DNA of 64,000 bases, from positions 1-64,000 of the forward strand of contig ML975334.1 of assembly GCA_010015605.1 (NCBI GenBank), in the 5' to 3' direction. Origin of the DNA: Decorospora gaudefroyi (taxonomy: Eukaryota > Ascomycota > Dothideomycetes > Pleosporales > Pleosporaceae). This document shows positions 21,757 through 34,207 of this stretch, piece after piece (the first letter of the stretch is position 1; each line of letters opens with the position of its first letter). The notes below the pieces were generated by a model. That model made no database searches. It was not told where the DNA came from and worked only from the letters and a program-made list of their open reading frames with translations. The translations under genes were made by a program, and so were the position numbers.

Positions 21757-24700
21757 CTAATCCTCTATCCCCCCCGTCCTCGCCACAACATTCCTACTCC
21801 CCGTCCTCACCCTCCTCCTTGCCCCTCCTTGCCCCTCCTCCTCTATACCCCCCCTCGTACTAACCACATGAAACGAAAAATCCAACTCCCCCACCAACCC
21901 CCTAACACGCTCCAACAAGCGCTCAACATCCATCCCAATACACCTCGTACTAACGCTCATAACCGCAAACGCCGCATACCCCGGTTCGGCAATATGTCTC
22001 AGTGACAAAATCTGCGGGTCTACAAATTCGAGTTTCTGGTTGAGTTGGTAGGCCGGGGGCGCGCGGAGGTAGGGCGGAAGCGGCTGTGCGTTTGTGATGC
22101 TGGAGGAGAGGGTGGCGAGGAGGGAGGTGGTTTCATGCGAGGTTACTTTTGCGGAGAGGAGGACACGTTGGAAGGCGTGGAACCAGTGGGCGGATGGGTG
22201 GGGTGGGGAGGCGGGGTCTGCGGATTGGGGGTGTAGGGAGGGGTGGGTGAAGGCTTGGGATGCGTAGCCTAGGAGGGCTGTGTAGTTTACGATGCTGTGT
22301 GTTGGAAAGGTTAGGAATTAAGTCTGGACGAGGAAGGGGAAGGGAGAGACGCACTTTGTAACATGGTCGATAATCTTCTCGTAATCTTCGCTGGGAAATT
22401 TGCCGCCGATGGGGAATTCCCATTTTATGAATCCCGAGTGCATTTTCAAACCTTGCAAGGTGAGCATTTGCTTGGCGAAGACTTTGTTCCTGGCTTTGAC
22501 TAGTTGGTAGCCGGGGCTGTCTTTGTCACTTTCTTCGTCTCCACCAAGCTCGCCGCGTATGCGACCCATGACTTGCTCGTGCATGATCGAATATAGGTTT
22601 GCGGAGAGATAGAGAGCACAGCCGAGCTTCTGACGAAGAGCAGAATGTTCGGTAATCGGGTACGGGAAGATGGTCCAGAAGAAGGCAACGGCAAGACCAC
22701 CCGTAACAGTGGCAAGACGGTACGGCCCGAGAAGATAGATGGGATATGCGGGTTGTCCAGTAGTAGCTGTCGCGGCCTGTTCTCCAATTTTGCGAACCTG
22801 GAGCTCGTAGCCGATAATCATGGTAACAGTGACAACACTGATTATGCCGGCAATGACATAATCCAAGTGCTTCAGGGGAATATAGAAGCCGATGGCGACA
22901 AAGAGCCAGAGAAACACGAGGATTCCGGCAGTATTTTGGCCGGGGATATACCAGATGAGGAAGGCAACCACCATCGCAATGGCAGTGCCGGAGATCCGCA
23001 GGAAGAACTGGAAGATTGATTGACCGGCTGTGGGTGTCATTGAGATTGCGACCATGATTAGTGCCCAAACCAAGCGATGTTCGATAAAGAAGGTCTGTGT
23101 CGGGCGTAAGAACGCGACAATAGCTATGCTCATTGTTGCACACGCTGCGCGGAACCCAAACGCTGATTCAGAACTACGCAAGAAACGCGCCACGGAGCGT
23201 ATTCCGTTACCAAATCTTTGCCATGCATTTGTAGGGGGAGAGTGTTCGGGATCTTTTTTTTCTGTGTAGGCTTCCCCCATATGCACGGTTGTATTGTTTC
23301 TGTCGAAGCCAGCAATCGTCGTTTCATCGTCCGGATCCGAGTCCTGACTCTGGAAAATGCTCTTGATCCACTTCTTGAAGCGTCGCGCACCAGGCCAAAT
23401 GAACTTGCTCTCGCGCTTTGCCAGGTCGTGCTCATCGGCGAATGTGACAAGCTCGAGCGTTGCTCGACTTGTAGCGTTCAGCAGAAACATGACGTAGAGA
23501 ACCATGTAGAGTTGGCGTTGATCACGCTTCCGCGTCGTGATGCTAGGCAAGAGCTCCAGTGTTTCCTCGTCGAGAGCTGAGGGGGATGAGAAGTAATCAT
23601 CACGCAGTTTGATGCCTTTGGTCTCAACCCAGTGGCAGAGCGTAGGCTCTTTCCTGCCCGCGAAGTAATCTGCTTGCTTTCGTAGATATTCCGCAAACCC
23701 AGCATCCCCTGGCTTAACGTCATCGCCTTTGGCCTCCGCATCGTCCTGCTTGTGGCTCTTCTTCTTCTTCGATGGCTTAACGAGCTGCAGTCTGAGCATG
23801 ACATGCGCGAATCCATCATCGAGAGCTTGGATTATGTGGTCGAAGGGTTCGCGAACGAACTGAAACAGGTCATTCCACTCTTGAACGGTTCTTCTACGCA
23901 CCTGCTCGTCGTGTTCATTCTCCTCTCCGTCCCAGTGGTTGATCTCAGCCGCGCGTTCAAAGAGGTCCATGACTGAAGCCAGACCCAAAACTGGCATCAT
24001 GATTGCTCTCAGCTTCTTAAACATAGCCTCAAGATCATCGGGAGTAAGCTTGCCGTATGCGATCTCGCGCTTCGCGAAGCGCAGATCGGCTGTGAGCTTT
24101 CCATGCAATCCCTGTAACGCTCCTGTCGTCTTCCGAATAGCTCCTACTTCAGGCTTTGTCTTCGGTTTATTTTCCTTCTTTCTCCCATCTTCATCCTCTT
24201 CCGGTACGTAAGTCTCATCAAACATATCGCTGGTCTCGAGGCTATGAATATACGTCTTTTGCGCATTGAGCGTTCCTCTTAGCAAGCCGATATATCCAGC
24301 GGCCTCTTTCATCACCACTTTCCGGCTTGTGACTGGGAGAATAAACAAACTCACTCCCGTAGCAATCGCAAAACCCGTCATGAACGCCTCGAGCAATCTC
24401 TGAATAAACGCCTTGCATTGCGGTACTGTCGTAAACAAGGGACCGCTCGTGGCCGCCACATTGACAAGGATTCCATATATTATCGTCGGGAATGCCAGTT
24501 GCGGGAACTTCGCCTTCATGGCATTGATTGCGTAGATTTGGAAGAATAGCCATACTCCAAGGACGGCCGATTGCGAGGAGTTATAACGTTCCGCTGGCGT
24601 TGCCGGGGTGGCGGTGTGCTCTCGCGCCTTGACGGCAGACCAGACCATTAGCATTGCGAGTGCGGAGCCGACACACGTGGCTAAGATGTTCATCGTCATG

Positions 24701-25077
24701 GTCTGGATGAACTTGGCCCGTGGCATGATGCAAAACCCTAGAATACTGATGATGGCCGTCACATATCCCAACGTGGTGTATGTCTGCGCAACATCTGTCG
24801 CCTGATACATCGACAGTGCAATCGTAGGAGGCAACGCCGCCTTGCCCATCATCATCACAGTTCCCTTGTCGAGACCCAGTTTGTTCCACAACCTCTTCAA
24901 TCGTGACGGCCTTTTCTCTTTCTTGTCATCTCCATCCTTCTCTTCTGTGAATGTTGTATCCTGATGATAGCCATTCTGCTGCTCACGCTCTTCGCCCGGT
25001 GTTTCCCTCGCAGTCGTATTGGAATCCACCTCCTGTCCATCGTTCATGCCATTTCCGTCTGGTCCGGTAGATGCCAT
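21757..25077 (-). CDS. ArAE/FUSC-type membrane transporter (DUF2421 family)
   Basis: Exons are complement 22355..25077 and 21757..22294, with a 60-bp GTGCGT...CACAG intron; about 1086 residues. The intron joins IIDHVT to NIVNYTALLGYASQAF in frame. Two membrane blocks are visible: an N-terminal set of about six segments (from TVMMMGKAALPPTIALSMYQ to GFAIATGVSLFILPV) and a C-terminal set (ATMSIAIVAFLRPTQTFFIEHRLVWALIMVAISMTPTAGQSIFQFF...), separated by a large hydrophilic loop. A cytosolic C-terminal domain follows. This layout is that of the fungal aromatic-acid-exporter-like family related to FUSC proteins and yeast Bre4 (brefeldin A sensitivity). Transport of organic anions is inferred from family resemblance only. 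The last exon is unusually C-rich on the plus strand. Confidence 0.82.
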
Positions 25078-25517
25078 GACAACGCTGAAACCTCAGATAT
25101 GCCGCTCAATACCATGTGCTGAAGTCAAGAGAACTAAAACCGAAGCTTAGTCCATTGTCAACGATAGGAAGCGGACACAGAATTAGTTCGTCATAACAAA
25201 ACACCCCATATTTATATAGATGGATGTTTGATGCTCCAATCCGCACGCGAGGTCTTGACGCGTCTGAACTTTCGTGCGTACGACGTCATTGGCCAAGCAC
25301 TGGACAAGGTAGGTAAGCTCATATTGCTCTAGTGGATTAGCGCTCTCACTACACATGCATGAATCGGACCGTGGACGCCACCTAGCTTGCACTTGGGCAC
25401 GTTGTCATCCGTATAGCCACATAGCCTAGGTAAGCATAAGGATTCAACGAAATCACAATCAACAATTCTCTATGCAATTAACAAACCACTAGAAGGAAGA
25501 ATAAAAAAATCAACTCA
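25078..25517. promoter_or_regulatory. Intergenic, ArAE-gene promoter side
   Basis: These 440 bp lie between the ArAE-type start codon and the Rrp5 stop codon, both genes on the minus strand. No repeat or gene was seen. Confidence 0.4.
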
Positions 25518-28500
25518 TCACCCAGCCTTCTTCTCCCTCCACTGCTCCTCTAGCGCCTTGACCTTCTCAACCCCCTTCCGATTCCCGCCACCACTCTCCC
25601 ACTCAGCCCACCGCTTAAACACAGTCTTAACCCTGCTACTCTTGCCAACCTTACTCATCCGCTCAAATAGATCCCTCACCTTGTCCTGATCCCCATGGCT
25701 CATCTCGAGGGCTACATACATGTCCCAAACGTCGCCCTTCTTGGGCCATGTATCGACCAGGCCTTCGAAGATGGTGCGACCACGCTCGGCATCGCCGTTC
25801 GCCGACTTAAATTCGAGGGCCGCGAATTTTTGCGTCAGGTAGCGGTGCTGCGGTGATGCAACAGATTGGGTGGCGCGTTGTAGGAGGGCGCGGGCGCGGG
25901 TGGGAGATGGGGGCTGCAGCACGTCCATGAGGAAAGTAGCGTAGGAGAGCCAGAATTGGGGGTCGGGGGTGAAGGATTTGTTCTTCATCATGGATTGGTA
26001 GAGGGTATCCGCTTTCTGTACCGTTGTTAGCATCTCATCTTCGGTGGTTTTGGTGTTTGGTACTTACGTCGACCTTGCCCGATGAGAGGTAGATCTTGAT
26101 CATGCGCTCATGCATCTCGCGTGAATCGTTGTTTTGACACGCTTCCTTGAATACGGAGTCCACAGCATCATCGCTCGCGAAATCGTTCTCGAGATGCAGT
26201 AAGGCCGTCCAGACATCCATCTTCTCCTTCTCTTCGCGGGGGTTGATAGTAGCCAAGGCGCGTCGCGCAATCTGACGCGCCTTCTCAATCTCGTCAAGCT
26301 CGCGCTGGAAGACCATGTATCGTACCCACATTTCGGCGCTATTCGGTTGTCCAAGAAGCAGACGCTCGTAGTCGGCGACGGACTGAGGACCGAAAGCGTC
26401 AAGGTCACCGGTGCGGTCCTCTTTGATGGTTGCCTTCTTGCCCTTCTTTTTCTTCTTTGGGGCATCATCCTCGTCATCCGATTCGGCTGCACCCTTCTGT
26501 TCATTAAAGTCGAGCGCTGCACCGGTCCAGTCGAAACCCGAAGTGCTGAGTCCTTGTGCCGCAGCCTTTGACACACCATCATCTGACTTGTCCTCTGCCT
26601 CATCTGCGTCCGCGAGCTCTTCGTCTTCGCTTTCGGCACTCTTGACACTTCTCATGTCTACATCATCGTCGAGCTCGATACCTCCATCAGACGTAGTATC
26701 CTCATCTAGCTCAGCGTCAGACGCATCCTCCATTTCTTCATCTTCATCATCGCCCTTGACCTGCGAATACTTCAGAGTGAAGCTGATCTTTCGCCGCTCC
26801 GGCTCGAGTTTGGTGACCTTCGCTTTGACGACGTCATCTTTCTTGTACATCTCTTTGATCTTTTCCTTGTCGACGGCAGCATCCGATAGTTGCGTAATAT
26901 GGCAAAGGCCACTAAGGTTGTTCGAGTTGTCGACAACGAGAAAGACACCGAAGTCCTCCACGTGCCGAACCTTGGCAGTCACAACTTGCCCAACCTTCAA
27001 GTCGCTTAACTGCATTGGTTCGGTATAATCACCAAGAACAACAGAGGTTTTCAAACTCATCTGGGGGTTTTGCATATCCTCCTTGTTCAAAATGATCTTT
27101 CCAGTGACGAGTTGGTCTACATGGAATGCGGACTTCCAGTCTTTAATGTATTGATCAGAGAGATGACCGACGCGGACGTACGCCTGGACGTGTGGGCCTA
27201 GACGAACATAGACACCATTGTTGGCGACGTGCTTGATGAACCCCCGAACGACTTGGTGTACTTTGAGCTGGGTTCTATCCTTGATTTCGGGGTCTTTGAC
27301 CGGCAGCGAGGAGCTCAGCACCCTTGAGGGCCGAGCTGACAACCCCAGCCTCTTGTTCGGAATATCAATGTCGACGACGCATACTCGCAAGATATCGCCA
27401 ACCTTGAATTTCGATGGCTTGGCCTCATCATAGTCATCGGCTAGCTGCTCAAGGAAAATTGGTGCGGCGATGTTATCATTGATTTGGACAACGATCGATG
27501 CATCGTGTAGCTTCGTAACGCGTGCAGGCAGAATGTGGCCCACCTTGAGATCCTGAAAAGTGAGGGCCTTTCCGGTCACGGTAGACACTGTTGTCAGGTC
27601 TAACCGCCCCGCAGCAACATCGACCGCTTTTACGCAGACTTTGAGGGCAGACCCCACGGGAAAGTTCTCCTCGACAGCCGAAAGCTTTTCAAGGTCGTCT
27701 GTAAGATCAAAAAAGTCGATGCGCCCGCGGACGTTGGCCGAAATGTTTACCCAGACGTAGCGGTCCGCGACATTGTTAACGAAGGCGACGTAGGATGAGC
27801 CGGGTCTAACCTTTTCGAGACTCAAGACGTCGGCCTGTGTCCTGATTTTCTCTGTGTTTGCCGTCATCTCAATGATGGTGTGGTGCGTCCTTCGAGATGT
27901 GATGGGAAGAAAACGAAAATTGCGCGAGTCGTGCCTGCCCAAAACCCTAACTTGGATCCTGTCATTCACTTTAAAGTGCGCTGTGGGACGTTTCTTGTCA
28001 GGAATACTGTCCCAGCCGTCAAACAGTTCAGCAACCGAGACACGCCCGAGAACGTTTTCGGCCAACTCGACATTGATCTGGGTGTCTTTTACCGCTCGGA
28101 TGCGGACGGTTGCGAGTGTGCCAAACTGGATGTCACTGGTAGACGTGAGTTTGGGGTCTATAGGGTTGACCAATGTTGGTCCTGCCGTCGCTGGAGTGTC
28201 GACCGTGTTTGCTCCGTCTAGATCAGATTCGGACTTCATAGACAGCCAAAAGTATCCCTTGTTAGAGTCCACGTGTGTCACTCGAGCCGCAACGGACTGA
28301 TCTTGACGAAGACCGAAGTTGGGTGCGGAGAGCATCTCGTCCGGTAGCTGAGATTTGAAGAGCACACCGCTTATGCCGTTACCGAGCTCGACGAAGACTT
28401 TATCGGGCAGAATACCGCGTATGAAGCCGTGCACGGTCTCCCCGGCCTGGAGATCTTCGATGCTAATGGCAAGCTTCGAAGCTTGGGCGTCCTTCAGAAG

Positions 28501-30970
28501 ACTAGGCTTGTTGGAAATAGTTGCGGTTCGAGATTTGCCATGCTTGGTCAAGATGACCAGGCCCTCTAGGGCTCCTCCGACGCGAATCTTCTTCATAGTC
28601 GAAATGTCCTTCTTTTCCGATCCATCCGTCAAATGACCAATGCGAAGCATACCCTTGACGCCGTTTCCGATATCCAGAATAGCGCTGTCGTCCGACTTCT
28701 CAATGACAGTTCCCTTGACAATATCGCCGGGATTGAGCGCACTGAAAGCAGCTTCTTTATTCGTGTCGACCGCTGCGGGATCCTTGCAGGACACTAACAG
28801 TTGATGCTCTTCTGCGTTGACGGAGAGGACCCGGACATTGACGACCTGGCCGTTCTTGAAGTGTTGTCTCGCATCCTCGATGAAGGCCTCACTCATCTCA
28901 GCAGCTGGAAGCCACGCTTTTACATCGCCGTAGAAACGGACCGTGGCACCATTGCGGCGAACATTGACCAGTAGACCAGGGCCGGTGGCTCCTTTGGAGA
29001 GCATGGAGTAACTCGTCCAAGGTTCGACGTCGGTATTGACGAGGGATTTCCTCAGCGTAAGTTGGATCTGGTGTCTCGCAGGCTCGGTGTAGAGGACGCG
29101 GGCTGTGACCGGTACGCCTTCCCGGAACTTGCGCTCAGGATGCTGCAGACGGACGTCTGCCAGGTGCATCTCCGAAACGAGACCTGTGATACCGTCGGCG
29201 AGGTGGACGAGGACGGCAGTGGCCCCATTCTTATCGGCGATGAGCTTGTGTACCTTGCCCTTGACGAGCTCGCCAGCTTTGACATCCTCAATGCGAAGGA
29301 AGGGCTGATCAAGGACCTTTTGTTCTAAAGACAGCTGGAACAGTCCATCTAGGGCATTGTAGCCTATTATCCTTGCACGGTGTTTTGATTCAAGCTTGAA
29401 GGCACCAGCCTCTTCCGAAAGTATGTCGACTTTGTCATCCGACAGTCGCGAGATGTGACAGAACCCGACCACGTCGCGGATACCAAGATCGAAAAAGGCA
29501 CCCTGGCTTGGAGCTACCTTGACGACCTTTGCACTGTCGACAAGTGTGGAGATGGGCAGAAGATCGAGCGGTGACTTGCGCTCCTTTGGCTTTCCGGACA
29601 TGCGGCTGGAGAGCGCCACGACATGCTCTAGCAGCGACACACCGACCTTTCGCGGTTCCGAGTCGGGACAAGTGAACAAGATACGAGCCTTGACCTTAGA
29701 ACCGATTTTGTACTTCTGCGACACATCAGCCGCCCTCTGGGTCGCTCCGGAGTGGTAGGCATCGGCTGTGGCATCTATCAGGCCTAAAATCTTGCCAGTG
29801 ACGGTGCTGGATGTGGTATCGACCACGAGGACATCGACTGCCGTTCCGGGAAGGAAAACATCGATCGTCGGCGCTTCCGTCAGCGTGTTACCTTTGGCCA
29901 CGTTGCCCACTTTGGTGTGATTTGCAGAGAGCTTGACGATGCGTCCGTCAGCGTTGAGACCGGTGATCAGGCACATGAAAACAGTGCCCTCTTGTACTTT
30001 GGAATACTCCACCTTGGAACCCAGCTCGGACTTTGCCAAGAAGCCCGTCAGCTTGGGGTCGTCCAAGCCCAGATGCATGACAAGACCGTGGTCTTCGTTG
30101 CTCACTACCGAGGCCTGGATCATGCTGTTGACGGGTATCTTTCGCTTAGTGAGACCCTTGTTGACCAGCTTGGGCTCGATTGACAGCTCCAATCGCTTCT
30201 TGGCTCTTGCGCTATCGTCGTTCGTTGCCATAATGCACGCTCTGACGTACTGTCCCACCGAGAACATGTCCCTGAGGTCGACATGCTCAGCATCCTCGTC
30301 GTCGCTTCCGTCGTCATTATTGGCATCATCTTCCCTGAGGCTTTTTTCCAGTCTCTGGTTGAGCCTGTCGGACACGGCGGTGAGCGGGACGTAGCCGACG
30401 AGGTTGTTCGGGAGCGCGAGCACTAGGTCTTGGTGGCTGATGTCGATGATCTGGCCGAGAACAATGGTCCCGGGCGACAGTTTCTGCCATTGTCAGTCGT
30501 GTCTCTACCTCGCGCAGCGTCTGCTTTACCTTGTAGCTCAGGCCCTCTGCTCTCACAAGCGGCTCCTCCTCACCGACAGCACGTGACCTGTTCCCGCGCT
30601 TCAACGGTTTCTTTTCCTTCGTCTTTGGCGTCGCCGTCGCCTCGTCCTCGGAGCCCATGTCGCTGAATCCATCGTCGCCGCCAGTGCGCTTGACGCCCGC
30701 CTGCTCGAAGAGGACGTCTTGGTTCGCCTTGATCTGAATCTGCTTGTGTTCCAAGGGTGTCAGAACGCTCGCGCCTCCTCTGGGAAACGACGTCTCCTCA
30801 TCCTTGAAGACGCTGGGCTTGGGTGCAGCGCGCTCCGGCTTCGATTTGGCGGGTGCTGGGTCTGCAGCCACGTCGGACTTGCGCCGCTTCACTGAACGAT
30901 GGCTGGATGCGACTTTTTCTTTCTTCGACGGGGTGGCGCCTTGGTCTGCTTTGCGTTTTACTGCGCCCAT
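25518..30970 (-). CDS. rrp5: rRNA biogenesis protein Rrp5
   Basis: Exons are complement 30530..30970, 26068..30483 and 25518..26015, with introns of 46 and 52 bp; about 1784 residues, close to yeast Rrp5 (1729). The N terminus is lysine-rich and nuclear-targeted. A long array of S1 RNA-binding repeats follows, seen as recurring G-x-[VIL]-x-G-x-[VIL] with GFCHISRLSD, GLVSEMHL, GLCHITQLSD and similar blocks; I count roughly a dozen. A very acidic linker (EDEEMEDASDAELDEDTTSD) leads to C-terminal HAT/TPR-like repeats (AEMWVRYMVFQRELDEIEKA, VWTALLHLENDF, WDMYVALEM). Rrp5 is a nucleolar factor required for both 18S and 5.8S/25S pre-rRNA processing. The 46-bp first intron is near the minimum for fungi, but both joins keep frame. 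It is divergent to the Cdt2-like gene. Confidence 0.95.
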
Positions 30971-31417
30971 CTTGCACTTGTTCTCGTCAGCCGCCGTGGA
31001 GATGTCGAGGTATCAACTTTACCGCCAAGAGTTCGACGAGTCGCATGCTTCGACTTTTTTGATGGGTCCCTGCGCCCAGTTTCTCCGACCGCCGACTGGC
31101 AGGCACGAGCCGCGCCACTTGCGCCACTCCACGCCAGTCAGCGCAGAATAGTCGGACTGCGCCACCTGACCCCCAACACGGCATGGTCGGGTCACGGGCC
31201 GCCCCATTTCACCCCAATACGGCATAGTCGGGTCGCGGGTCGCGCCTGCTCTGCGCGACGTGCTCCGGCCGTGCGCCTTCCTCTCCAACCTCGCCCAGCG
31301 CCCGTCATACACGACCATCCGTCTCATGTCCTGGCTCCCGCTCCTCAATTGCTCGCCTGTGTTCTCTTGGTCTGCCGTTGCTGTTTTTTTGTGCCCGTAC
31401 CGTTATTCCTAGCAAGA
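30971..31417. promoter_or_regulatory. Divergent promoter (Rrp5 / Cdt2) with a 32-bp direct repeat
   Basis: These 447 bp separate the two start codons. A 32-bp unit beginning CCCCAA(C/T)ACGGCAT occurs at 31171-31202 and again at 31212-31243, period 41 bp. The copies differ at four positions, all transitions. It is GC-rich and non-coding and could be a duplicated binding site. A reading frame stays open upstream of the Cdt2 ATG but has no family content. Confidence 0.5.
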
Positions 31418-33477
31418 ATGTCTTCTCCATGCGCCCCTCGCAGTATGCGTCTCCAAGAGCCTACCCCAGAGCTCTTCTCATCGCCGCCTCCCGCATCAGC
31501 GTGCACGCGGAAACCCAGGCGGCCGCCGCCCATCACGCCCAAACGATTCACTCGCTTCTTCACGCCCCGGAACTCGAGGAATGTCTCCTCGTGCACGTCG
31601 CTGTCCAGCTCGGGCCGCCAGTTGCAGGATATAACACGATCAGCCCTCAACCGCAACCGTGCAACCCGCTCCACACCACGCAAGACAGTCAACTTTGTCG
31701 ACATCGAGAACCAAATGCAAACCCCTGAGAGCAGCGCGCGCAAGCGTAAGATAGCCTATCTGTCGCCCGCGAGCTCTCCCGCCCAGTCGTCGCCCTCGAA
31801 GCGCTCGCGTTATGTCGCCCCACCAGCATTCGACATACTTGAGGACTCGCCTGTAGTCGATGAGCCTGTTGTATACCCAGAGTCAATTCGGAAGTTGAAG
31901 ACGCTGGGAGGTACCTCGAGGAGGCTGCAGCGGTCGTTTGGGGGCTTGCTAGGCGTCGGAAGGGGCTTCAGGAGGGATCATGGCGCTTCGTGGCAGGACC
32001 AGACAGCCGACTTCTACAGTACTTCAGAAGATCTGCACGAGCTACCACAGGGCGCTCCACCTTTCTGTACAGCCAGCTGCAACAGTAAGTCATCGTCCGC
32101 TTTTCTCATAGTCCACAACACTGACAAAGTACAGCCAATTCCATGCTTGCCATTGGAGACGAAGACGGCTACATCCACCTCCACGACTCCGAGGCCGACT
32201 TCTCGAAACCACACCTATCATGGAAGGCCCACTCCAACGCCATCATGGACGTGCAGTTCTCTTCCGACGACCTGTACCTAGCGGCAGGTTCCGGGGATCA
32301 GACTGCCCAGATCGTCGACGTCCGCACACAACAGACACTGTCAGTCCTCGCCAAACACAAATCATCCGTGAAGCAAGTACGCTTTCAGCCGGGCGACGAC
32401 CAGATCGTAGCGACTTCGAGTCGAGACGGCGCCGTGCATATCTGGGACCTTCGGTGTAACGGTGACAAGACGTCGATACACTCAGCTTGGGGATCCGATG
32501 CGCCCTACGGTAGCGTGGTGCGCACTTTGGCCTCAGCACATGCCGATAGTACGCTCCCCTCTGCTACCTCGTCCGCCATACGAACACCAGCGAGCAGCAA
32601 GGCCGGTAACATGGGTCGACGAAACGACATCTCTGTCACAGCACTATCTTTCCTACCCGAAGGACGGCAACATCTGCTCCTAACCGCTTCAGATGCGTCA
32701 ACGTGCGTCAAGCTCTGGGATATCAGGGGTCGTTACTCCTTACGCGGGCCCGCCATCCCTATCGCAACCACACGCCACCCCGAATCGCACAACCGCCACC
32801 GACACTTTGCCATCAACTCACTCACCCTCAGTGGAGACGCATCACGCCTGTACGCACTCAGCAAAGACAACACCGTCTACGCCTACTCCACAAACCACCT
32901 CATCCTCGGCATAGCCCCCGAATTGTCATCATTATCCTCTTCGAAACAGAAGTACTGTGGTGTTGGCCAAGAAGGCCTCGGACCCATCTACGGTTTCCGC
33001 CACCAGAACTTCCACGCCGGCTCCTTCTACGTCAAGGCTTCGTTGCGCAAGGCTCGCGAGGACCGCACCGAGATGCTGGCTGTGGGTAGCACCGATGGGT
33101 GTCCCGTATTATTCCCTACCGACGAGACCTTCCTCAAACGCGCGTCTCAACACGATGATGACGAAGCGGATGGCCTCCCTGATATTACTTCTACTACACG
33201 AAAACTCTCTCGTTCCTTGACCAATATTCGCTCTCCGGATACGATTCCCATCTACGAACACGGTACGCCCCTCCTCCGAGGCCACGACGCAGAAGTTACT
33301 AGCGTATCCTGGGCCCGCAATGGCACCTTGCTCAGTGTCAGCGACGACTTCCGTGTTCGGCGGTGGCAAGAGGGCCCCCGGGCTAGAGAGCTGCGAAGGG
33401 GTGGTGAGGGCGAGGGACGGAGGTGGCAGTGTGGGTGGGCTGCTACAAGCCGGGGATTCGATGACGATGACGAGTAG
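31418..33477 (+). CDS. cdt2: Cdt2-like WD40 substrate receptor of CRL4 ubiquitin ligase
   Basis: Exons are 31418..32084 and 32135..33477, with a 50-bp GTAAGT...ACAG intron; about 669 residues. The N-terminal ~170 residues are Pro/Ser/Arg-rich with several S/T-P sites (PPITPKRF, FFTPRN, RSTPRKTVNF), typical CDK targets. WD40 repeats follow, starting MLAIGDEDGYIHLHDS. Two repeats end in WDxR motifs (VHIWDLRC and VKLWDIRG), the DWD signature that binds DDB1. Blocks such as WKAHSNAIMDVQFSSDD and GSGDQTAQIVDVRTQ match denticleless/Cdt2 proteins. That family destroys replication factors (Cdt1, Spd1 in fission yeast) when they are bound to PCNA, in S phase or after damage. An alternative is another DWD-type receptor, but the repeat order favours Cdt2. 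The start was chosen as the ATG nearest the conserved N-terminal region. Confidence 0.78.
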
Positions 33478-34207
33478 AAACTGTTTCTCCAGCCGCCGGG
33501 CTTGGATATGAGACGGACGGACGGACCTTATACCCCCTTGTGTTATTGTTTCTTGTTGGGCGGATGAATATGCGATGTGTAAGATGGAATGTAAATGTCA
33601 TTGTTCTTCCTTCCCGATGTGTATTATTTTCAAATGTAAATCCCGGTGTCGAGCCCATTTGGGGTGTCGTGACATGGGTAAGATTTTTTTTACGGAGAAT
33701 ACGGATATTGACTGTTATCATAGCATCTTAAAATCATCATTGTTCATCTGTCCTCCCTCATACCCATCCGCCCACTAAGCACACACTATATGCATTGTAG
33801 CGTATGGTCTTCTTCTGGGGCGTTGCCGCTGGGCAGATAGGTGTATATGAGGGACGTATAGGGCAGAGGAAGGCAGGAAGGAGGGAAGGAAGGGAAAGGG
33901 CTGCTGACGGGGGGATGTAAGGCGCGTTGAACGGGGACTTTTCTGCTTTTTTACTGTACGCGTTGGAGAAGGATAGGGGTGAGAGATATTATAGGGTAGG
34001 TTTATTCGTAGTAGCTAAGAAGAATGCAGTAACAGCAGTGTCGATTTAGTCCTTCCACTGCAATCATCACGTCAACATATCATAAACAGTGCGTGCACGC
34101 AGATGTCGTTGGAATATACAAGTGTTGTGGCCAACTTTTAGTATTGTATGGAGGACGATAGATCAATATCTTCGAAAATTCCCACGTAACCGAGCCACAT
34201 GACGCTT
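33478..34207. other. Convergent 3' intergenic region
   Basis: About 730 bp between the stops of the Cdt2-like and glyoxalase II genes. It contains purine-rich GGAAGG repeats near 33870-33895 and no gene. Confidence 0.5.
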
